64,000 nt of DNA from Prorocentrum cordatum. Taxonomy: Eukaryota > Sar > Dinophyceae > Prorocentrales > Prorocentraceae. The notes below the pieces were generated by a model. The model ran no database searches and was not told the origin of the DNA. It was given only the letters and a program-made list of their open reading frames with translations. Below, one piece after another: positions 41,739 to 51,164 of the stretch (its first letter is position 1; each line of letters starts with the position of its first letter). The DNA is taken from contig CAUYUJ010015948.1 in assembly GCA_963575745.1 (NCBI GenBank), forward strand, positions 1,585,984 through 1,649,983, in the 5' to 3' direction. The translations under genes were made by a program, and so were the position numbers.

Positions 41739-42392
41739 TCACCAGCCGCATCGGGGGGGCTCATCACCCGCATCGGGGAGCCCACCGTCGGGAGGCTGCG
41801 GCTGCGTGAGGAACCGTACCGCATCCTCAACCGTCTTGCATTTCTTGTGGCCGTAGCCGTTCAGGCCATTGCTCCTTGGGAACTTTGCAAGTACACAGCC
41901 GTTCCTGTGGTGGACACCCTTAGGCAGATCAGGCAATCGATCTCGCTTCTGCTGCTCATCGAACCCCATTGTCCTCATAATGTGAATTGCCGCAGCCAAA
42001 GACTCGGGCTCGTACGCAACGAAGAGGTTGTCACACGGATGAATTGGCCTCAGAACATCAATGTGAACATCCCTATCGTGCACTACCACCTTAAGGCACA
42101 TGACACCAGGATCACGCCTCACGTCAGCCTTCTCGGCGTGGGTCCTCACCAGCTTCGTTTGCTTCGGTGGCGTTTTGAATAGAGAGGCCTTTGCCTGGGT
42201 TTGCTCCTGCTTGAGCTCGTCCGACTGCTTCTCATTCCGCTGGGCGATCAAAGACTTCAGCCCCCTGCTCAGAAACACTGCCTGCTGCTCCAGCCCACGT
42301 GGGAGGTCATCGTTCTTATAAGCCAGAAGGCTGTTCAGTGTATACTGCGCAGGTGAGATTCGGACAAAAGTGCCATCGCCGACAGTAGCCAT
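41739..42392 (-). CDS. 217-aa protein, unknown function
   Basis: ATG at 42392 (MATVGDGTFVRISPAQYTLN). Segments: LLAYKNDDLPRGLEQQAVFL, a Lys/Gln helix (EKQSDELKQEQTQAKASLF), then a globular part GVMCLKVVVHDRDVHIDVLR, NLFVAYEPESLAAAIHIMRT and finally GVHHRNGCVLAKFPRSN with KKCKTVEDAVRFLTQ. The last block faintly recalls the AP2-type DNA-binding layout (a basic strand region followed by a helix with A/V at regular positions), but this is speculation. Uninterrupted frame. Module copy D lies ~170 bp upstream. Confidence 0.6.
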   Translation of the reverse strand: MATVGDGTFVRISPAQYTLNSLLAYKNDDLPRGLEQQAVFLSRGLKSLIAQRNEKQSDELKQEQTQAKASLFKTPPKQTKLVRTHAEKADVRRDPGVMCLKVVVHDRDVHIDVLRPIHPCDNLFVAYEPESLAAAIHIMRTMGFDEQQKRDRLPDLPKGVHHRNGCVLAKFPRSNGLNGYGHKKCKTVEDAVRFLTQPQPPDGGLPDAGDEPPRCGW

Positions 42393-42559
42393 ATCACATG
42401 GCTTGTAAATCCGCCAAACTGGCTTTATCCCCATCCAGCTTGACGGTGCGAGAAAGTTCAAGCGTTGCGTTTTGCATTATGCTAGCAGCAAAGCGTGATG
42501 CTATATCCCCTGTCGTTTGAGCCCAACGGCTGGGGCTCGATTGCATCCTAGAAAGGTGA

Positions 42560-42675
42560 CGCGACGTGGACGACGTCATTAGGAGGGGGTGATGTGGGGG
42601 GCCGCCCCATGAGATGAGCGAGAGAGGCCACGGAGCCAGGAGAAGGAGGAGGGAGGGGGTGATGAGAACGACGAC
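42560..42675 (+). repeat. Dispersed intergenic module, copy D
   Basis: GGACGACGTCATTAGG, a G-rich run, GGGGGCCGCCCCATGAGATG, AGCGAGAGAGGCCACGGAGC, CAGGAGAAGG and GATGAGAACGACGAC. Same order and orientation as copies A-C. Confidence 0.8.
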
Positions 42676-42782
42676 AGATGCGACTGACACTTAGGCTCAT
42701 CTGCACCGCATGGCGCATCAACTCGTTGGTATGGACAGTCCTCGAACGCTCGGGGGCTGGCCAACAAGGGCCACAAAGACCT

Positions 42783-42866
42783 GCATAAGCATGGCATGGC
42801 ATAGCATATCGGGAGCACTGCAGGGTGAACCCAAGAGGGCCGCTCGCATGGCATCACATAGCATGT
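42783..42866. repeat. GCATGGCATAGCA word cluster 3
   Basis: AGCATGGCATGGCATAGCAT and GCATGGCATCACATAGCATG. Follows module copy D. Confidence 0.6.
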
Positions 42867-42869
42867 CAG

Positions 42870-43600
42870 TTGCCACCCGGTGCCATTCGCCCCGCGGTTG
42901 GCTGTCTTCGCATGCCCCCTTGCAATATATGCATGACGGCCTCACCGAAGCGAGACTGCACCCTATATTATCGCGTTCTCGTTCTCTCGTTCTCTCTGTG
43001 ACATCCCCATCATCATCGCCCCTCCTCGCACACCGGTGGAAACCGCCGACCTTTTTTGGACGTTTGTTTGACCTGATCCCCCCCTTCCCCCCCCTTGTGC
43101 GCCCTCGTTCGGCGCCGCCCTAGACACAAAGACGCGGCTAAGGGAAGACATGACCATTGGGGGCAACGGTGGGAGCTCACGGGCTTGAGGGAATGTGCGA
43201 TGCGGACGGTTGCATGCCAAAGGACTCTGGGCGACCAGTCAGGATCAGATTAGCAAATGCTGACCTCCCGCCGCATCTCGCTCCACACTCGTCATGTTTT
43301 TCTCTGTCGGTGCGAGGGCGATTGTCCACAAAGACTGCGTCAACTGCCTGATCAGCGCATGGCTGGTAAACCCGTTCGCACGCAAAAGAGATGTGTCCGA
43401 CATCAAAGCTTCGTGCTAGCCGACGGGGCAACAGCTCGACCTCCACCCTCATCCTCGCTCCTCCTTACTCTCCCCTGCCACTGCGCGGCAGCATATACCT
43501 GTAGCACTGCAGAGTGCAGGGATGCTCTGGACTAGAACTCGAGAACTTACAAAAGTGCGATGCAAAACACATCCCTCTGTAGACTAGCACCCGTGGCTGA
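42870..43600. other. No gene recognised
   Basis: Spacer downstream of the 717-aa gene. Short frames only. Confidence 0.5.
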
Positions 43601-43610
43601 TGGATGCCGT

Positions 43611-45763
43611 TCAAGCCCTCTTCTGCTTCTTGACGGCCTGCTCATGGATTGGCAACTCCTTAGCCTTGGGCTTGACGAGCATCTGGAGCTTCACATTGGG
43701 CCCGATGTCGGTATTGTTGGTCAGCACTGGCAACATTAAGCCACCGTGTGACACGTGGCTCGTAGCCATGTTGGCTTGCTTCTTGTCGTAGGTTGGCGCG
43801 ACCCAGTGTGCAGCCACCAATGCGGTTTCATCGAACTGGGTGCTGGTGTCATTGTCTTGCGGCTTAGATACAGGCGACGCAAAAAAGTGAACCTTGTTGT
43901 CTTTGTCAATCGCATGCTCGCCAAGTGAAATGCCAGACCCATTGTTCTTCGCACTTATGTTGATGAGTGGTACCACTGGGGCCAAAGTAAGCTGGCCCTG
44001 CTTGATCGCGCTAGTAGTCCACACCCCATCTGGCTTCCGCCAGAACGTCAGCTGATGCTTGCCCACGTGCTTGGCATCTAGCTCAAGGAGAGCTCGGTAC
44101 AACGCAGCCTTCTGCTTGTCGATGTGCAGCTGCTGCGGGCGCTGCTGATCACCATCCATCTGTTTTGACAGTGCGGCCATCGAGATTGACCTCTTCTGAA
44201 GAAGATCCTCAAATGTAATATCAGCCGTGTGTGCCTCTCGGCTCGCGTCGTGGTTAACAGCTTCGCGAAGCTTGACAATCTGGCCGATGCTGAAGATAGT
44301 GCAAAGCCTCTGGGCTGCAACGTCCTTCTGGACTACTAGGCACCCGACCGAATACCCAGCCTTCTTGGCAATCCATGTCGGGCCCTTATGGTCGCTGAGC
44401 GTCGCCGCGCTGGATGCACTCGGCTTCGCTTTGGCAGCGGCTGCAGCGCCGCTCGAGACCGCATGCTTAGACCACTCGTCGAACGTTACCGTCTGACCCT
44501 TGAGGTCGCTGAGGCTGGCCAGAAATGAATTGCATATGTCGCCCCACTTAAGCTCCTTGCCCCCCCGACCCATCTTCTCCTTGCCTGTGAGCTTCAACGC
44601 AATCCTCACGAATAGCTGCCCTAATGGCTGCAACGCCGCATCGATGCCATCAAGCCCCCTGGCGATATCCATGGCTTCGCTAAGAATGCTTTCAGCAGTA
44701 TTTGCTTCAGCCATCTTAGGCTTGCTCGCAACCTTCGCGACGTCATTCTTCACAAGCAAGCGCGCCGCACCGTCCTCAACCTTGTCGCCCGTGAGGTTTG
44801 CAATTGCAAGTGCCACCCGAATCAAAGGATATATGTTGGTTTTCGATGCGAAGGCTGTGTTCGTAATCGATTCCCAGAAAGCCTGCCCCAACGTAGCGTT
44901 GCAACCAAATTGCTTTGCAACCGAGTCCATGAACGACACGAGAGGAGCGCCATCGCCAACGCCGAAATTCTCAACAAACTCAAGCAATGTCTTGCTGTAC
45001 TTTGCGCTCGGTATGTTGAGCGAAACTACGTTCTCGATAGCCATGGCTTTCCAATCCGCAACCTGGCGCATCCCTGGGTCATTAGCAATCGCCGCCAGCG
45101 TCATGCAGGTCTCCAGCTCCCCTACCTCCGCGCCGATGTGGTTCTGAGTGTTTAAAGCCTTCTGGGCCACTGAAGCGAAACCTGGGAACAGTTCGTCAAT
45201 GATACTTGGGACCACCTCCCACGCCCAGCCTTTCTCGATCATGGCTTTGAATTGCGCATTCTGGGACAACTTCTGCACGTTAATCGCATCTGAATCAGCC
45301 ATCTGCAATGACTTCTCCGACGTCCTGCCCTGCACCCCTGCCAACTTGCAGAAAGCCGCGGTGTGTCCACACCCGACTGTAACGTACCGCTCGGAACCAT
45401 TAACTGGCGCTAGAAGCCCATCGGCTCTGTCCACCAGCACTTTGTTCTTAGCAACGTGCTGCCAGCGGACGGGCGAATTGACTCCAAGCTCGATGCACAC
45501 GGCATTTGATAGCTGGCGCATGTCGGCACCAGCTGCATGGATCCGAGCAGCATTGCGATGCACATTGTGCGGGCTCAGAAGAAGCCCTCCACGGTTCGCA
45601 CTGTGTGCGAGAAAAAAATCGGCTCGATGCTGTTCACGGTGTGCGCCAACTTGTGTGCCCGAAGGCAGGTCATCAGCATATCCATATGCTCGTTCGCCTT
45701 CGTCTTTTTCAAATTCAAAATCTCCTGGAACTCCGTTTTGAAAACTTCCGTAAGCTGAGACAT
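43611..45763 (-). CDS. 717-aa protein of unknown function (one frameshift)
   Basis: ATG at 45763 (MSQLTEVFKTEFQEILNLKK). After ~50 codons (HTVNSIEPIFF) the frame shifts at an A7 run on the plus strand (45612-45618). One base more would join it to the 650-codon main frame, whose first codons (LLLSPHNVHRNAARIH) have no ATG. The rest is balanced globular sequence: WAWEVVPSIIDELFPGFASV, DWKAMAIENVVSLNIPSAKY, LIRVALAIANLTGDKVEDGA, GLDGIDAALQPLGQLFVRIA, a Ser/Ala linker, ITFEDLLQKRSISMAALSKQ and a C-terminal region with ALVAAHWVAPTYDKKQANM, LPVLTNN and a basic end KKQKRA. I recall similar W-V-D-ANM C-termini in dinoflagellate proteins but cannot name a function. It is the first gene from the right end of the 15.8-kb segment. 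Confidence 0.6.
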
Positions 45764-45769
45764 AGCTGA

Positions 45770-46030
45770 AGAAAGCTGCCGGAAGCTATAGCGACTGCTT
45801 TAGGCCGAAAATTCTGCAACTACGGATAGTAGAATGCAACTGCACAATCACAAAATATCTCTCGAAATCGTCGCGTCCAATGCTCATGCCTTTTATCCAC
45901 ACTTCAATGTTGAACATCTGCTCTGCATGCTGATGTTGAGTCCTCCGAACTATCCCTGGGTAGAGCTCGCCAAATTGTTCAGAGCTTGTTCACCGACAAA
46001 TGGGTTCTGACATGTTCTTTGGATCCCCAA
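45770..46030. other. 5' flank of the 717-aa gene
   Basis: Lower GC than its surroundings. No gene. Any promoter or trans-splice acceptor for the gene would lie here; no motif could be assigned. Confidence 0.5.
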
Positions 46031-46037
46031 CATGAGC

Positions 46038-46235
46038 TGGGTTTGCAAAGGGAGCTATGTTTGGTTGGCAACGGGAGCTATGTTTGGTTCGAAAAATGTC
46101 AACGTTTGGTTTGCAACGGGAGCTATGTTGAAACGTGGAGATATGTTCATGTTGGGCCTTTGAGAAAAACGAAGTCAACATTTTTCGGAAAAAGTTTTCA
46201 TGTTAGCCTATTCTGAGCATCATGTTAGCCTATTC
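46038..46235. repeat. Short tandem repeats in right subterminal region
   Basis: TTTGCAACGGGAGCTATGTT-like units start near 46038, 46062 and 46108, followed by two copies of CATGTTAGCCTATTC (46200-46240). Confidence 0.75.
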
Positions 46236-46239
46236 GAAA

Positions 46240-46538
46240 ATTTATGTTACTTCAACATATTTGTTTGAACTTCAAATTTTTCCAAAAAAACTATGTTAAA
46301 CTAGCATAAGCAGTTATGTTAACATGAAATAGATGAGTTATCACAGTTATCATAGTTATCCAACACAAACCATAAACTATTTAAAAACTGATAAACCTTT
46401 ATACATCTTATGTTGATGTTTTTTTTCAAAAAAAAACTGACTTTAGCTAACTATGATAAACCAGCTTACTACCTACAGCAGCTTGTTGCGGATTTGTGAG
46501 AGGGTTGCATGAACGTTGTAACAACCCTAGCAACTCGC
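46240..46538. other. AT-rich right subterminal region
   Basis: AT-rich with AGTTATCACAGTTATC, ATAGTTATCCAACACAAACC and GATAAACC words, T8 and A9 runs, and CATGAACGTTGTAACAACC. Shares AGTTATCCAA and ATAAACT with 30845-30890, and in the complement ACAACGTT and GTTTATCA with the left end. Confidence 0.6.
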
Positions 46539-46582
46539 TATAAAGCTCATAAGCTTTAACAAAGCCGACATTCATCTCAGCA
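46539..46582 (-). repeat. Right terminal inverted repeat (degenerate)
   Basis: Its complement begins TGCTGAGATG and continues GGCTTTGTTAAAGCTTATG. It matches the left end at 30 of 44 ungapped positions. Confidence 0.55.
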
Positions 46583-46735
46583 ACGAGCGGGTCGGGTCGG
46601 GCGGGCGGACGGAGCCCCCGACAGGCGGGTTCGCTCGGGCGGGCGGGGGCCTGGCGGGCGGGAGCGGCTGGGCGGGCGGGCGGGCCCTCGCGGGCGGAGC
46701 GGGCCGGGTCGGGCGGCCGGGCCCCGACCGAGATC
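46583..46735. repeat. G-rich array, continuation
   Basis: Aligns over ~145 bp with 30234-30385 of the left array (GGTCGGGTCGGGCGGG, GGGTTCGCTCGGGCGGGC, GGGCCCTCGCGGGCGGAGCG), in the same orientation. Confidence 0.85.
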
Positions 46736-46739
46736 ACCG

Positions 46740-47340
46740 TCGGCACTGGGAATGCGGACCCCCCCGGCGAAGCCTCGACCTGGAACTCGCCCAGCTGCGC
46801 TGCCGCCAGTTCCTCCGCCCCAGGGGCGGTCGGTGCGACGGGGGCCAGCGCTCGCAGCCCCCCCGCGAGCTGGGCGCCGCCGGCGGCCCCGGGGAGCTGG
46901 CAGGCAGCATCCGCCCCTCCTGGAGACAGCGCGGGAGATGGCTGTCGAGCTGGGAAACCTGCGCCATGCGCTGGGACACGCACTGGTCGAGCTGGGCCGC
47001 GAGCCGCGGAGCGACTTGCGCGGCCTGGTTGAGCCGGGCACCGAAGCCTCGGGGGGCGGGCGCCCGACCTGACGGCGTCAACCTGCAGCGCGGGACATGG
47101 CGCCCCCAGCGAAGGCTGCTCAGGAGGCTTGAGCCGCGCCGCCGACAGCTGGCAGAGCTCCGAATTAAGCTGTACAGGCCCATCTCGCTGAATCGCGAGC
47201 GGCTGCTCCACGTCGACCCTGGCGCGTTGCAGCTGCGCGATCTGGTCGGTCTGCACCCGCGCTTGGCAACGCCCGCCCCGCTCTGCATAGTCTTGGCCGC
47301 GGCCCCTTGCATCCGCAGGCCGCGGGACCTGGGGGCCATG
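46740..47340. other. GC-rich, no supported gene
   Basis: The minus-strand frame reads QIAQLQRARVDVEQPLAIQR and LNSELCQLSAARLKPPEQPS, faintly protein-like. It may be the downstream part of the remnant at 47349-47886. Confidence 0.35.
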
Positions 47341-47348
47341 AACTCCCC

Positions 47349-47886
47349 CTAGATGTCTGCCTTGTCCGCGCGAATGGTTTCGAGCAGGGAGGCCCGCGAA
47401 AGCGACTCGCCGCGGCGCGCGAGCTCGTTGGATGCCGCCTGGATCTGGCGGCCCAGCGACTTGAGCTTATGGCGCAATTGCCAGTCCGAGGAGCCCACCT
47501 CCCATGGCAACATCGGCATTCGCATCGACAACGAATGAGGCCGACTGTTGTGGAGGGTTTCTGTTTGAGCAGCTGCGTGAACTGCTCGTTCCCCTGCTCA
47601 GCCTTTTGCAGGTTGGCAGCCTTCTCGGGCGCCCGAGGAGATCCCTCGCGCTTGCACTGCTCGGCTGCTCCTTGACTGGCCGCTGATAGCAGCTTTGTAG
47701 CTCAGACTGCGCTTGCCGCGCCCATCCACGAGCGCGCCGTTCCATCAGTCTTTGCCAATCGCTGGATGCTTGCGGAAACGGCAACAAAAACTTGAAAGCC
47801 GCCTTGGCCGGAACAGCGCGGCGCACGCTGAAGGCTGGCATCGTTTCGCCGCGACGGTGCCGCAGGCAGCGCCGCGCAGCGTCCAA
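47349..47886 (-). pseudogene. Helical coding remnant, possibly LINE N-terminal
   Basis: Fragments in alternating frames: AAFKFLLPFPQASSDWQRLM and WARQAQSELQSCYQRPVKEQ (47830-47690), AANLQKAEQGNEQFTQLLKQ in another frame, then SSDWQLRHKLKSLGRQIQAA and RGESLSRASLLETIRADKAD ending in TAG at 47349. Charged helices without catalytic motifs; N-terminal parts of dinoflagellate LINE proteins look similar. Uncertain. Confidence 0.3.
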
Positions 47887-47889
47887 GCG

Positions 47890-49210
47890 CGCGAGGCGCC
47901 TCGCCTCGCTGCGTCGCCGCCGCTGGCGCCTGCGCCAGGGTGGAGAGCGATCGCGCCCTCTTGTTGAGTTCGTGATCTGCGCCAGCGCCCAGGAAGGGGG
48001 CGGCTGGCGCCCGGGGCCAGAAGGGAAGAAAACGAATCGCCCCAGCGGGGGGGCGGGGGGGCGGCGGCGTCGAAACTCGACCTTTAATACGTCAGCGGGG
48101 CTACTCTCATGCCGCCTTCATCGCCCCTGCCCCCCCTGTCGCCCGCCCGCTTCCCGGGGGCGGCGTCAAAGTTGCGGGGGGGCCCGCAGTGGTCTAAAAG
48201 CGGCGGGGCCCCATTGGGGCGACGTGGAGGCGCGGGGGGGGGCGTGCTGGCACTCCTCGTTGATCCTCCTTTTCTGCGCTGCCCCCCCTCTGTCTTCGAC
48301 CTGCTTCAAGTCGCGTTTCAGGGCGCATTGATCTGCGCCTGCCGTGCCCAGAAGAGGAGGATGACAGGGCGTCGCGACTTGCGCCGGGCCGAAAGCCGAA
48401 GCTCGACTTCACGGAACTACACGTCGGAATGCACTGAGGAGGAGGGGGAGGGGGAGGCGGGGGGGGGGGGAGAAGGAGGGGGGCGGATCAGGCCAGCCAA
48501 ATCTCCATGAGAACGATGGCCTTCGAGACACAGGGTGACCAGGAGGCGACGGGCCTGGGCCACTCTCGCGAAAGAGCTGCAAAAATTGAACGCACCGCGC
48601 CGCGGGAGCCCCCGGCGGGCCCCAGCGCGGCCCCCGCTACTAGGGCAGGCCTGGGCCGCGCGACCACTGGGCAGCGCGGGCCGCGCTGGAAGCGCCGCGC
48701 GGCGCGCCGCCCTGGGGGCCAGGAGCCCCCGCGCGACAGCAGTCGGGCCCCCGCGCCTCGGCGGCCCTCGCGCTCTCCGAACAGGCGAGAGGCGCCGTCG
48801 CGCCAAGGGGGCAGCGCGTGAGGCTCGCCCCCCGGCGCCGGCACCGCGCCGCGCCCTCGGCGCAGGCGGACGGCGCCGCCGCCGAGGCCGCCGCCCGTGG
48901 CGGGCGCAGCGCATGCGCCAGCGAGGAGGAAGAGGGGGCGAGGAGGAGGAGGAGGAGGGGGAGGAGGAGGGGAAGAGGAAGAGGAGGAGGAGGAGGGGGG
49001 GGGAGGAGACGAGCGCGCCGAAACATCCACCCGACAGCCGAGAGACAGCAATAATCCGCCACCCCGAACAGTTAGTGGAAGGCGACAGCCTGCAGGATAC
49101 AACAAGATACACGGGGGCACGCGCGGGGCGACGGCGACAGGGTAGGCGACCGCGGGGCACCGGAGGACAACGACGATGGAGAGGCCCTGCGCGAAGAAAG
49201 CGAACATGAT
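47890..49210. other. GC-rich spacer with GGA tracts
   Basis: Includes purine tracts at 48435-48485 and 48940-49005. Frames are Arg/Ala/Pro-rich by composition. No gene. Confidence 0.55.
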
Positions 49211-49218
49211 GAAGGCAG

Positions 49219-49653
49219 TTACCTCGACCATCGCGTAGTTTGCTGGTTGCCGTCGCTGTCGAGCCACTCCTCGACGCGGCTGCCACCGTCGCTCTCGGAC
49301 GAATTCCCGTCGCTCAGCACTGAGCCAGGGCGGTGCGCAGGATGGTGCGCAAAGCGACCAGCAGGAGACAACTGCATCTCGTGTTGCCTGATCGCGAGGC
49401 GGATCCGCACGTCAAGGACATCCGTTTGAATCAGCTCCGCGACTGCCTCGTTAATCCCGGCCACAACGCGATTATTGCACTGAGCACGAGTAGAGACGAG
49501 AAGCTGCATAGTCTCAACCAGCGCCTCGATCTGGGATGTCTGCGTCTGCAGGCTCTGCTTGACCCCGGAGTGCCCCTGCAGGACAGCAGCTCGCACGCGC
49601 GCAGGAACCTGCGAGGCAGCATCGAGCAGACTATGGCCCCTAATCCCCGACAT
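49219..49653 (-). CDS. 144-aa acidic helical protein or exon
   Basis: ATG at 49653. Contains SGVKQSLQTQTSQIEALVET, NNRVVAGINEAVAELIQTDV, DVRIRLAIRQHEMQL, and an acidic Ser-rich tail (SDGNSSESDGGSRVEEWLDS). It sits downstream of, and in the same frame as, the 49711 gene but is separated by two stops (49711 and 49699), so it is either a separate small gene or a later exon. No family was recognised. Confidence 0.45.
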   Translation of the reverse strand: MSGIRGHSLLDAASQVPARVRAAVLQGHSGVKQSLQTQTSQIEALVETMQLLVSTRAQCNNRVVAGINEAVAELIQTDVLDVRIRLAIRQHEMQLSPAGRFAHHPAHRPGSVLSDGNSSESDGGSRVEEWLDSDGNQQTTRWSR

Positions 49654-49710
49654 AACTCAGAAACTTCATCTCTTGGTACATCCACCAACTCCTGGCAATC
49701 ATCCCACAGT

Positions 49711-51160
49711 TTAGCTAGAGGCTCGCCCTAGAGGCGTGCCAGGTTCGACGAAGAGAGAGGCAACGTCAAGTTTGGCAAAGACATCATCACAACACGACTT
49801 GGCCCGCTGGAGCTGTAGGGCCGCCTCGCCGCGCAGCTGGGCGCACGAACAGCGCAGCAACCCGCGCATAGCGTCGAGCCTCGTGTTGACAAGCGCGGCA
49901 GATGGCACGTGATCCGTCACCTCGGAACGCAGATCTGTGGCCTGCTTGCCAAACTCAGTCACTATGGAGCCAACCTCTGCGAATTCCGAGTCGAGCTCTT
50001 CAGACAGCCCCATGAAGGTGCTGCCAAGCTCTGTTTCCAGGGCCACTCTGTGTTGCGCAGCAGACTCACGGATAGCAGTTTCACAGCGTTCCAGGTGCTC
50101 AGTCAGGTGCGCGGCAAACGCGAGCGCCTCCGACTCGCAAGCAGACCGGAAATCGACCGCACTCTCCGCGAAGTGCTCCTCAATGGCCAACTTCTGCTGC
50201 TCCAAGTCTTTCACGAGCAGGCGAAAGCCGAGGTGCTGTTCAAATAGTTGTTCACTCTTGTGTTCCACAGCAGCCAGCATTAGCTCCTGTCGAGTATCGG
50301 AGTCGCGGAGCGCTTGCGCAGCAGTGCCGAAGTCAGAGAGCATCTGCGACTGATGATGAGGGGAGAAGCGCAGCTCTTGAACAACAGTCCACATGAAAGC
50401 GAAGACGCCCTCGGAGCACAACATAGAAGAGGACCCTTCGCAGCCCACACTGGGGACGTACGGTGGCAGAACGAAATCGCTGGAGCCACGCATATATGCT
50501 GAGAAGTCGTCGACACTATCATCACAAGCCCTGTCCAGCATAGCATCGCTCATCCAGATGTGATCATTCTCCTCGACAGCGTCAGACGCAACGTCTGGAC
50601 CGACAGTGCCCCCCGCCATCTCTATGCCACTCCCAGACCTCGAATGCCCTGCGGGCTCTGAGCGGAATGCGGCGATGGCAGCCATCTCTGAGCCACTCCC
50701 AGACCTCGTATGCCCAAGGGGCTCCGAGCGGTATGCGGCGATGGCATTCGCATCAGCGAGGACGTCGCAAAAAGGAAATAATACAGGAACGTCAGCGCGA
50801 AGGGCAGGAAGCGACAGTGCTCGAGACCGCCACCTGGGAGCAGACACCTCCGAAGCAGACCCGTATGGATAGACTTCGTGTCGAAGCCGACCTGCACACT
50901 GATGACAACGCGCTGCGACGAGCTGCTCCCGAGGAAAATGATGGCGCACAAGAGCACTAGCCCGAGAGGGCTGATGGACATTGCGCTCAAGTAGGCAGCA
51001 ATGTGTTTGGTGGTGCCGATGAGAATGCAATTGGGCTTGGAGAAAGACCCGTTCATCATCTCGCTTGTGTTCGGCAAATTCACTGTACGCGTGCAGCGTC
51101 TTCCACAAGATGCGCAATTGCGCAGCCAGCGCATTGAATTTCTTCGTCGTACAAGGAAAC
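49711..51160 (-). CDS. Coiled-coil protein with 22-aa repeat
   Basis: The frame is open to 51456, but coding-like sequence starts near 51160 (KKFNALAAQLRILWKTLHAY). From ~50780 it is clearly protein-like: two copies of a 22-residue repeat beginning IAAYRSEPLGHTRSGSG, then DHIWMSDAMLDRACDDSVDD, FAFMWTVVQELRFSPHHQSQ and a long helical region (LLVKDLEQQKLAIEEHFAES, HLERCETAIRESAAQHRVAL, SEELDSEFAEVGSIVTEFGK) to TAA at 49711. Between ~51060 and 50760 a different frame is more convincing, with two hydrophobic segments (PLGLVLLCAIIFLGSSSS; LPFALTFLYYFLFATSSLM). Two compensating shifts or spliced introns would make this a membrane-anchored coiled-coil protein. The true start is unknown. Confidence 0.5.
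50627..50758. repeat. 66-bp tandem duplication inside the coiled-coil gene
   Basis: CCACTCCCAGACCTCG, GCGGTATGCGGCGATGGCA and neighbours repeat with a 66-base offset (22 codons), in frame. Divergence is about 10-15 percent. Confidence 0.85.
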
Positions 51161-51164
51161 AAAA

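Larger units (their letters stand above)
30777..46582 (-). mobile_element. Putative 15.8-kb multigene DNA transposon with TIRs
   Basis: Three independent signs. First, the ends match as inverted repeats: 30777-30820 against the complement of 46539-46582, 30 of 44 ungapped, including CTGAGATG and TTTGTTAA. Second, both subterminal regions are AT-rich, unlike the rest of the window, and share motifs (AGTTATCCAA, GTTTATCA, ACAACGTT). Third, the segment interrupts one unit of the G-rich array. Array sequence up to GCGAATGCCCTA is on the left, and the part that follows it in intact units (GCGGGTCGGGTCGGG, then GGAGCCCC and GGGTTCGCTCGGGCGGGC) starts right of it. Six genes inside all lie on the minus strand, one of them transposase-like. 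No clear target duplication was found, so it is an old or unusual insertion. A unidirectional gene cluster between two repeats is the alternative. Confidence 0.5.

Noticed and set aside
41739-42392. AP2/integrase-type DNA-binding domain at the C-terminus
   Set aside because: Only a faint pattern (GVHHRNG to KTVEDAVRFL); insufficient to name the gene.
30777-46582. Clear target-site duplication for the 15.8-kb segment
   Set aside because: CCCTA (30774-30778) and AACGA (46582-46586) agree at only two of five positions, and no better pair was found, so no duplication is claimed.
30777-46582. Integrated large DNA virus
   Set aside because: No capsid, packaging ATPase, DNA polymerase B or protease-like protein was recognised among the six genes.
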